From assembly GCA_047612485.1 (NCBI GenBank), contig JBLGAT010000045.1, positions 1 to 21,586 of the forward strand: a stretch of DNA of 21,586 nt, read 5' to 3'. How positions within the stretch are numbered: the first letter of the stretch is position 1; each line of letters starts with the position of its first letter. The position numbers and the translations under genes were made by a program. Shown in pieces: positions 17,341 through 21,586 of this stretch. Below the pieces are notes generated by a model. That model worked only from the letters and a program-made list of their open reading frames with translations. It was not told the origin of the DNA and searched no databases. Source of the DNA: Sediminicola sp047612485 (GTDB lineage: Bacteria > Bacteroidota > Bacteroidia > Flavobacteriales > Flavobacteriaceae).

Positions 17341-18240
17341 TTGGGCACCCTTAATTCCAATGGACAAAACCCTTCAGCCAATGATGCTGTGAACATTGTT
17401 GGTCATCAATTGGAATTGCGACACGATAATGATTTTTTAACTTTTACGGACCGTTACTATTCTTCTGGTTTGTTTTTGACGTATCGCCAGCTTTTAGAAA
17501 AAGGATTTCTATCCTCAGGAAAGGAACAATTAGAATTTTCTGTTAGACAGGAAATTTTCACTCCTACCAATATTATATCTAGGGATCTTGAGGATCTAGA
17601 CAGGCTCTATGCGGGTTTTCTGGGGATTCAAGGCGGATGGTCTCGCGTTTCAAAATTAAGTCTTATAGAAGCCAATCTACTATTGGGTGTTGCCGGACCT
17701 GCTTCTGGTGCCAGTGGCTTTCAAAAATGGTATCACAATACTTTTGTAGTATCTGATCCCCCAGTTTGGGGCAATCAAATGGAAAATAGTATTCATGCAA
17801 ATATGTATGCAAGCTATTTAAAAGAATGGCGCTTGGCCCCCAACCCCTTTAGTGTACATATGTCCATAAAACCTCAAATTGCCTTAGGAACACGGGACAG
17901 TTATTTACATCCCGAATTTATGGCAAGTTTTGGAAGAAGGAACCCCTTATCTTCCAGTATGATCCATAACCAATTGGGTGCTGTGGATCGTGAAATCTTT
18001 TTTTCATTGGTCGCAGGTCACAGATTCGTCTTCCACAATGCATTACTAGAAGGCAACGACCTAGGCGACAATTCTGTTTTTTTAGTGCACGCCGATAAAA
18101 AGGTTTGGCACTTTGGGTTTGATTTTAAACACCGTTTTGGCCAAAATAATTATTGGGTTGGCTACCGCATCAACACCCCAGAATCGAAGAAAACACAAGC
18201 CCATAGATACATCACACTTTCCTACGCTAGGAGTTTTTAA
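17341..18240 (+). CDS. LpxR-family lipid A 3'-O-deacylase-like outer membrane protein
   Basis: LpxR-family proteins (DUF2219) are 12-stranded outer membrane barrels that remove the 3'-acyloxyacyl chain of lipid A. The opening HDNDFLTFTDRYYSSGLFLT matches the conserved N-D...TDR-Y-x-x-G motif that holds calcium and the active site (N30, D31 in this numbering). The FQKWYHNTFV segment with a WGNQ nearby supplies the expected His and Gln. The end, YITLSYARSF, is a terminal aromatic strand. The TTG at 17341 cuts into the signal peptide: the frame is open back to 17233 and reads QFIFVFILLGTLNSNGQ across this point. No upstream ATG, GTG or TTG is in frame, so the true start may be a rare codon such as ATT at 17284, or the original start was lost. 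Confidence 0.82.
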   Translation: MGTLNSNGQNPSANDAVNIVGHQLELRHDNDFLTFTDRYYSSGLFLTYRQLLEKGFLSSGKEQLEFSVRQEIFTPTNIISRDLEDLDRLYAGFLGIQGGWSRVSKLSLIEANLLLGVAGPASGASGFQKWYHNTFVVSDPPVWGNQMENSIHANMYASYLKEWRLAPNPFSVHMSIKPQIALGTRDSYLHPEFMASFGRRNPLSSSMIHNQLGAVDREIFFSLVAGHRFVFHNALLEGNDLGDNSVFLVHADKKVWHFGFDFKHRFGQNNYWVGYRINTPESKKTQAHRYITLSYARSF

Positions 18241-18504
18241 ATATAATGCTCGTCATCATTTTCTAACCTTGATATCTCCTTTGGTAGCTTCAGTGTTTCT
18301 TATTAAAGCAACAGAACAAGGCACCATTAGCACATATAAACAACATAAGGACAAAACTAGTTGCCTTCCTGAAAAAATCCCAGAAACTAGAATTAAAAAC
18401 GGTCGTAAAAAACCATTTGCACTCAAATTTCCTGTTTTAAACGATTTCTTAGATCCCATTAATAAAAGGGTCTCTTAGCTGTTATATACAGATGTTTACA
18501 AATA
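18241..18504. other. Intergenic region before the recombinase remnant
   Basis: I see no recognisable gene. A plus-strand frame stays open to TAG at 18476-18478, but its first part is only the shifted frame of the LpxR-like gene and the rest (about 70 residues, Lys-rich) has no known motif. A minus-strand 67-residue frame (18256-18459) has one hydrophobic stretch and no family resemblance. Either could be decayed accessory DNA. Confidence 0.5.
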
Positions 18505-18706
18505 GCATCCAAGACGGAATCCAGAGCCGGAATAAAAAGAAAAGTGAAACCGCGGCATAATAGTTTTACCACCCAATTCGTAAAAAATGAAACCTAATAG
18601 GGCCATATTCAACAGCCATTTGGACTATGCATCTACCAAGACTATCTAAATTTATACCTATGCAGTAACATACTCTTTGAAAGATAGCGAGGATTTACTA
18701 CTTTAG
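18505..18706 (+). pseudogene. Decayed C-terminus of a tyrosine recombinase (integrase)
   Basis: Two frames joined by a frameshift near 18616 read like the catalytic C-terminus of phage-integrase-family recombinases. Frame one (from 18505): RAGIKRKVKP, RHNSFTTQFVKNET, two stops (18595-18600), then GHIQQ. Frame two (from 18617): HLDYASTKTI, stop (18647-18649), IYTYAVTYSLKDSEDLL, ending TAG 18704-18706. The living family reads KAGI+xxVxPHTLRHSFATHLLExGT, then RxIQxxLGHxSxKTTxIYTHV. The box-II Arg-His, the IQ..LGH block and the nucleophile Tyr context (IYT) can all be traced, but the HTL triplet and LGH His are changed. With at least three stops and one frameshift it is dead. It lies 44 bases before the first cassette junction, on the same strand as the cassettes. 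Confidence 0.72.
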
Positions 18707-18746
18707 CAGAAAATAGAAATAAATTGAATAACCTCACTGTGTCCAA

Positions 18747-18758
18747 TTGTTAGGTTTC
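18747..18758 (+). other. Left cassette junction with GTTRRRY box
   Basis: GTTAGGT at 18750-18756 fits the integron R' core GTTRRRY. The 12 bases 18747-18758 match the reverse complement of 19242-19253, the outer box of the element after the next gene, at 11 of 12 positions. The 15/18-base element geometry seen downstream is absent to its left, so it could be an attI-like primary site or the end of a diverged element. The inferred cut would fall after G18750. Confidence 0.6.
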
Positions 18759-18785
18759 ATACGCTAAAACTAAAATTCAAAAACC

Positions 18786-19235
18786 ATGAAATTATTCATC
18801 AGTACCATGTCTCTACTCATATTCTTTTGGAGTATTAATCTTGAATCTCCAATAGTTAAAAAAGATAGAATATACCAACCTACACATACGGTTTTAGAAA
18901 AGAACTGGAATAATGATTTCAATGGTTTATGGGTTAACGAGGACGACCAAACAAGAGGGGTTTCCAAATGTTTAATTTCTTTTAAAAACAACCGTTTCGT
19001 TGTCCAAATGTGGGCCTCTTGTACCCCACAAGATTGCGATTGGGGAGAAAACGTAACGAATGAGGCGAAAAAAGGAACCAATAAATTTGAACTTCTTTGG
19101 GATCACGAATTTGCTGAAAGCGCTATAACATATGAAATTATTGAAGGGAAACTAAAATTAACAGATAAAAGGCGTTATAACGATAATTCAGGTAGGCAAG
19201 ATTTTACCATTATTGAATATTTCATAAAGAAATAA
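18786..19235 (+). CDS. Cassette 1: secreted protein with conserved FNGLWVNED core, function unknown
   Basis: A 149-residue protein. Residues 1-20 form a signal peptide-like segment (LFISTMSLLIFFWSINLES). The core FNGLWVNEDDQTRGVSKCLI (about 42-61) continues with FVVQMWASCTPQDCDWG, containing two nearby Cys that could form a disulfide. I recall similar small secreted proteins (a W-x-N-x-D-x-x-T-R-G motif followed by a C-x-P-x-D-C-D-W motif) as conserved hypotheticals, with a beta-rich lipocalin-like look; no function is known to me. It is AT-rich compared with the core genes upstream. It is the only gene between the junction at 18750 and the attC-like element at 19242-19410. Confidence 0.75.
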   Translation: MKLFISTMSLLIFFWSINLESPIVKKDRIYQPTHTVLEKNWNNDFNGLWVNEDDQTRGVSKCLISFKNNRFVVQMWASCTPQDCDWGENVTNEAKKGTNKFELLWDHEFAESAITYEIIEGKLKLTDKRRYNDNSGRQDFTIIEYFIKK

Positions 19236-19241
19236 GTGCCA

Positions 19242-19410
19242 AAACCTAGCAATAGCCATAATTCATTGTGGCAGTATGCAAAAAACTAAAATAAAAAATA
19301 CCTAACGACCTGATTTTAAACGTAGAAAAGTCTACGACGCCAGCGCACCAACCCGCCCATTGCTATCACAGATGTCATCACAACCAAATCACAGCCTAGG
19401 CGTTGTAACC
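19242..19410 (+). repeat. attC-like element A (follows cassette 1)
   Basis: The outer left box is ACCTAGC (19244-19250, R''-like). Then come 15 bases, TTGTG (19266-19270), a middle with a perfect hairpin CGTAGA/TCTACG (19321-19336), CACAA (19379-19383), 18 bases, and the outer right box GTTGTAA (19402-19408, R'-like). The inner arms TTGTG/CACAA are complementary. The left box matches the start of its own cassette at 18750, not its own right end. Confidence 0.72.
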
Positions 19411-19426
19411 GATTAAAAATTTAGTT

Positions 19427-19972
19427 ATGAAAAAAACTGCACTACTATTCACATTAGCATTATTTCTATATTCTTGCGCTGAATCTCAATTTTACGAGAG
19501 TACTTGGATTGACCAAGACACCGAAAAGAGTATCCTGAATATCGAGGAGAAAAATGGAAAATTGTGGCTCAATAATTATGGTCGTTCAGATGAAATAGTA
19601 ATTGAAGGCTCAAGAGCATATATTAAGCATCCTAATTATAATGTCCCTTTAACAATTGATTCCAAAAAAGATATTCTTACCGTTCGTGGTGTGCACTATA
19701 TTCTTTTGCAAAACAGCTTGAAAGGTAAATTTACAGGGAAATGGAAAAACGAAAATGAAGACCTCAGTTTTCTAGTGCAGATAGATGAAAATATTGACTT
19801 GAATTGGGATATGAATATTGGAGCCAACAAACCTATTAGGTACTATCCAAAGCCAACGGAAGGTGGATTCCATTTTACTATTGGGCAAGATACTTTATCA
19901 TACAAAATTGTCGATGGCCTCCTCATAGATAATAAAGGCAACAAGTATTCAAAGGATTCAAAAATAAATTAG
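19427..19972 (+). CDS. Cassette 2: small lipoprotein, function unknown
   Basis: A 181-residue protein with an N-terminal lipoprotein signal: MKKTALLFTLALFLYSCAES has a basic start, a hydrophobic core and the lipobox LYSC with Cys at residue 17. The mature part is beta-rich with repeated W and K/N turns (STWIDQDTEKSILNIEEKNG, then GKWKNENEDLSFLVQ), which suggests two similar beta-sandwich or lipocalin-like units, but I recognise no family. The ATG lies 25 bases after the inferred cut in element A, with no promoter motif in the leader. The stop codon TAG (19970-19972) directly precedes element B. It is AT-rich compared with the core genes. Confidence 0.75.
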   Translation: MKKTALLFTLALFLYSCAESQFYESTWIDQDTEKSILNIEEKNGKLWLNNYGRSDEIVIEGSRAYIKHPNYNVPLTIDSKKDILTVRGVHYILLQNSLKGKFTGKWKNENEDLSFLVQIDENIDLNWDMNIGANKPIRYYPKPTEGGFHFTIGQDTLSYKIVDGLLIDNKGNKYSKDSKIN

Positions 19973-20103
19973 CTACAATAATGCCTTTAATGTATTGTGG
20001 CATCATAAAAAATTAAAATAAGAACCACCAAACGGCTTGATTTCATAAATGGAAAGGTTTACGACGTTCCCCACAACGTAATCATAACCTTAGCGTTACC
20101 CAC
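19971..20103 (+). repeat. attC-like element B (follows cassette 2)
   Basis: The outer left box is CTACAAT (19973-19979), then 15 bases, TTGTGG (19995-20000), a variable middle, CCACAA (20071-20076), 18 bases, and the outer right box GTTACCC (20095-20101). Spacings equal those of elements A and C. The middle (about 20028-20068) is similar to that of element A around TACGACG. The left box pairs with its own cassette start GTTGTAACC at 19402-19410 (six of nine Watson-Crick, core TTGTA perfect). Confidence 0.72.
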
Positions 20104-20124
20104 CATTTAAAAAAATACATCTTG

Positions 20125-20793
20125 ATGACAAAGAACATTCTAATTTTGATGATACTAACAGTTACGATAAGTTGTAGCGGACAAAGTATTATTGACAGTT
20201 TAGAAAGCAAAGCCAAGAACAACCAAGTCCCTGAAAGGTGGAATATGGAACTTTTTAATAACGATAAAAAGTCGCTAAAAGAAACAAACTCAAAACCAAT
20301 AAATTCTTTAGCGTTTCCAGTTGAGAAATACGAATATTATGTTTTTAATAAATCATTCAACTTTGAAACTGATAAAGAACATTTTTCTGGAATATCATTT
20401 GGCGAAAATACGGGTGGAAAAGAAGACAAATTTATATTTAAACACGAACTCACAATAATATTCTATACAGGAGCCAAAAATTATCAAGTAAATGGCGATG
20501 TTTCTTCAAGGAATTTTCCATACCTGACTATTCAAGGACAACTCGAACTGAATAATATTTACGATTTTGTTGGAGTTAAAAGTCCCGAAAATGCAGGTTA
20601 TTTGATTGTAAACTTAAAATCATTTGATTTACGGTTTGGTCAAACTGTAATTATTTTTCCGAATGATGATAATTCATTCTTCTATTTACAATCTGATGAA
20701 AAACCAAGCACAGGTGAAAATTTTAATGAATTTTTGAACCGAATAAAAAGTGATAATAGAATTAAGGAAATGATTAATAAAATTAACGGATAA
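20125..20793 (+). CDS. Cassette 3: small lipoprotein, function unknown
   Basis: A 222-residue protein from ATG 20125; a TTG one codon upstream is less likely. The N-terminus ILILMILTVTISCSGQ is a lipoprotein signal with the lipobox TISC. The mature part is polar and rich in Asn, Lys and Phe, with ISFGENTGGKEDKFIFKHEL and LTIQGQLELNNIYDFVGVK as beta-like stretches and a helical end (EFLNRIKSDNRIKEMINK). No family was recognised. The ATG is 30 bases after the inferred cut in element B, with no promoter motif between, so expression would depend on upstream transcription or on element B. It is clearly more AT-rich than the core genes. Confidence 0.72.
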   Translation: MTKNILILMILTVTISCSGQSIIDSLESKAKNNQVPERWNMELFNNDKKSLKETNSKPINSLAFPVEKYEYYVFNKSFNFETDKEHFSGISFGENTGGKEDKFIFKHELTIIFYTGAKNYQVNGDVSSRNFPYLTIQGQLELNNIYDFVGVKSPENAGYLIVNLKSFDLRFGQTVIIFPNDDNSFFYLQSDEKPSTGENFNEFLNRIKSDNRIKEMINKING

Positions 20794-20799
20794 AAAACA

Positions 20800-20943
20800 G
20801 TGGGCAACAATGCCTATAATTCATTGTTTAGTATAATTACTACAATTCAAAAGTTTGCGTACATTTATTTCGGCCCGAATCCAAGCTCGATTTGATTAAC
20901 ATCAAATATCAACAACGGAATCATTACCTAACCGTTAGGCACC
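20800..20943 (+). repeat. attC-like element C (follows cassette 3)
   Basis: The outer left box is GGGCAAC (20802-20808), then 15 bases, TTGTT (20824-20828), a middle with the hairpins TTCGG/CCGAA-like (20869-20879) and TTTGAT/ATCAAA (20891-20906), AACAA (20911-20915), 18 bases, and the outer right box GTTAGGC (20934-20940), which fits GTTRRRY exactly. The nine bases 20800-20808 are complementary at eight positions to the cassette's own start, 20095-20103. The middle differs from that of elements A and B. Confidence 0.75.
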
Positions 20944-20981
20944 ATTTCAAAAATATCATTCTTCATTTAAATTGATTTACT

Positions 20982-21001
20982 TATTTTTGACGTTAGTAAC
21001 G
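20982..21001 (+). promoter_or_regulatory. Candidate higBA promoter and operator
   Basis: TATTTTTG at 20982-20989 matches the -7 consensus TAnnTTTG. It is followed by the perfect 11-base palindrome CGTTAGTAACG (20991-21001), which would overlap the transcription start and precede higB by nine bases. This is a natural place for HigA autoregulation. No good -33 TTG was found. Confidence 0.5.
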
Positions 21002-21010
21002 CGAGAAGAT

Positions 21011-21292
21011 ATGATATCATCCTTTGGCTCGAAAGCGACCGAAAAAATTTGGAATGGAATCCGAGTAAAGAAAATCCAGATTGAAATTCAAAATGTTGGG
21101 CGTAGAAAACTTAAAATGCTTAACAACTCGCAGAACATTGCGGATTTAAGGATACCACCTTCAAATCGACTTGAAAAACTTGGTGGAAAACTAAGTGAGT
21201 TCTATAGCATTGGGGTAAACAAACAATGGTGGATAATCTTTATTTGGGACAATGGAAACGCAAGCGATGTTGAGATAATAGATTATCACTAA
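21011..21292 (+). CDS. higB: Cassette 4: HigB-type toxin (RelE/ParE superfamily)
   Basis: A 93-residue toxin. The family sequence starts ISSFGSKATEKIWNG and continues with KIQIEIQNVGRRKLKMLNNS, LRIPPSNRLEKL and a C-terminal QWWIIFIWDNGNASDVEIID. This is the HigB pattern of ribosome-dependent mRNA interferases, with the conserved late Arg position here replaced by W (QWRI in the usual form, QWWI here). I chose ATG 21011 because the conserved protein begins there; the frame extends upstream to a TTG at 20972 without family sequence. It is followed after 11 bases by its antitoxin. Toxin-before-antitoxin order is typical of higBA. The W change might weaken activity. Confidence 0.92.
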   Translation: MISSFGSKATEKIWNGIRVKKIQIEIQNVGRRKLKMLNNSQNIADLRIPPSNRLEKLGGKLSEFYSIGVNKQWWIIFIWDNGNASDVEIIDYH

Positions 21293-21303
21293 AAAGTAAA
21301 AAA

Positions 21304-21586
21304 ATGAAAAAGTTAGCTAATGTACATCCTGGTGAAATTTTGTTTTACGAGTTTCTTGAACCTCTTGAAATTACAGCGTATCGACTTTCAAGAGATTTGA
21401 AAATACCTCAAACACGGATTTCGGAAATTGTAAAAGGTAATCGTAGAATAACAGCGGACACTGCTTTACGTTTAAGTAAATATTTTGGAAATTCCGCTAA
21501 GTTCTGGCTCGGACTTCAAAATGATTATGATATCGAAGAAGAGAAAGTAACAAAGGCATCGGAATTGAATGAAATTAAGCACTTCG
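21304..21586 (+). CDS. higA: HigA-type antitoxin, XRE family (3' end outside window)
   Basis: The frame starts at ATG 21304 and is still open at the window edge after 94 codons; family members are about 100 residues, so little is missing. The start MKKLANVHPGEILFYEFLEP is the classic HigA opening (HPGE). A helix-turn-helix follows: TAYRLSRDLKIPQTRISEIV then KGNRRITADTALRLSKYFGN, and AKFWLGLQNDYD is the typical HigA third segment. HigA neutralises HigB by direct binding and represses the operon. The overlap of the palindrome 20991-21001 with the promoter fits this. Confidence 0.93.
   Translation, partial: MKKLANVHPGEILFYEFLEPLEITAYRLSRDLKIPQTRISEIVKGNRRITADTALRLSKYFGNSAKFWLGLQNDYDIEEEKVTKASELNEIKHF

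Noticed and set aside
18256..18478. Small frames on both strands after the LpxR-like gene
   Set aside because: The plus frame begins as a shifted reading of the upstream gene and has no motif. The minus frame has one hydrophobic stretch but no start context. Kept only as an unassigned stretch.
20972..21010. TTG start giving a 13-residue N-terminal extension of HigB
   Set aside because: The extension lies over the promoter-like TATTTTTG and the palindrome and has no family sequence. The conserved protein starts at ATG 21011.
18750..21586. CRISPR array or insertion sequence as an explanation of the repeats
   Set aside because: The repeats are 129-165 bases, diverged, spaced by whole genes and without transposase or terminal target duplications; they fit neither class.

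Overview
The window looks like a chromosome segment of a member of Bacteroidota, most likely a marine-type Flavobacteriaceae. The grounds are A-rich leaders without clear Shine-Dalgarno sites, promoter elements of the TAnnTTTG type, an outer membrane beta-barrel protein with a carboxypeptidase-regulatory-like N-terminus, a LemA/TPM/TPM operon and the local gene family content. No species can be named from sequence alone.

Layout. 1-1491 (+): end of a LemA-family gene, a cytoplasmic TPM-domain protein and a membrane TPM-domain protein with a Gly-rich tail. 1555-4302 (-): an outer membrane beta-barrel protein gene split by a single in-frame TAA. 4397-8513: housekeeping block with der (-), a small two-helix membrane protein (+), era (-) and an alanine/glycine:cation symporter (-); the two GTPases assist ribosome assembly. 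8594-8744: initiator tRNA-fMet with a clear promoter and intrinsic terminator. 8745-9174: gene-free, holding two diverged direct repeats. 9175-13773 (+): a tight three-gene operon of a secreted DUF885-type protein, an APC amino-acid permease and an aldo/keto reductase fused to a Rid-family domain. 13796-16918 (-): a large secreted BNR/sortilin-like repeat protein. 17341-18240 (+): an LpxR-family lipid A deacylase with an unclear start.

18505-21586 is the accessory end and the most interesting part. A decayed tyrosine recombinase C-terminus (18505-18706) is followed by a row of small genes, all on +: a secreted protein, two lipoproteins and a higBA toxin-antitoxin pair. The first three are each followed by a related 129-165 bp element. 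All three elements have the same geometry: an outer 7-mer, exactly 15 bases, an inner TTGTK arm, a variable middle, a complementary MACAA arm, exactly 18 bases, and a GTT-starting outer 7-mer. The start of each gene unit is complementary to the outer box of its own 3' element, and that sequence differs from unit to unit. This is the signature of integron gene cassettes with attC sites. I interpret the region as a cassette array without an intact integrase (CALIN-like), possibly the relic of an integron whose recombinase lay in the same orientation as the cassettes. The array runs off the right edge inside higA.
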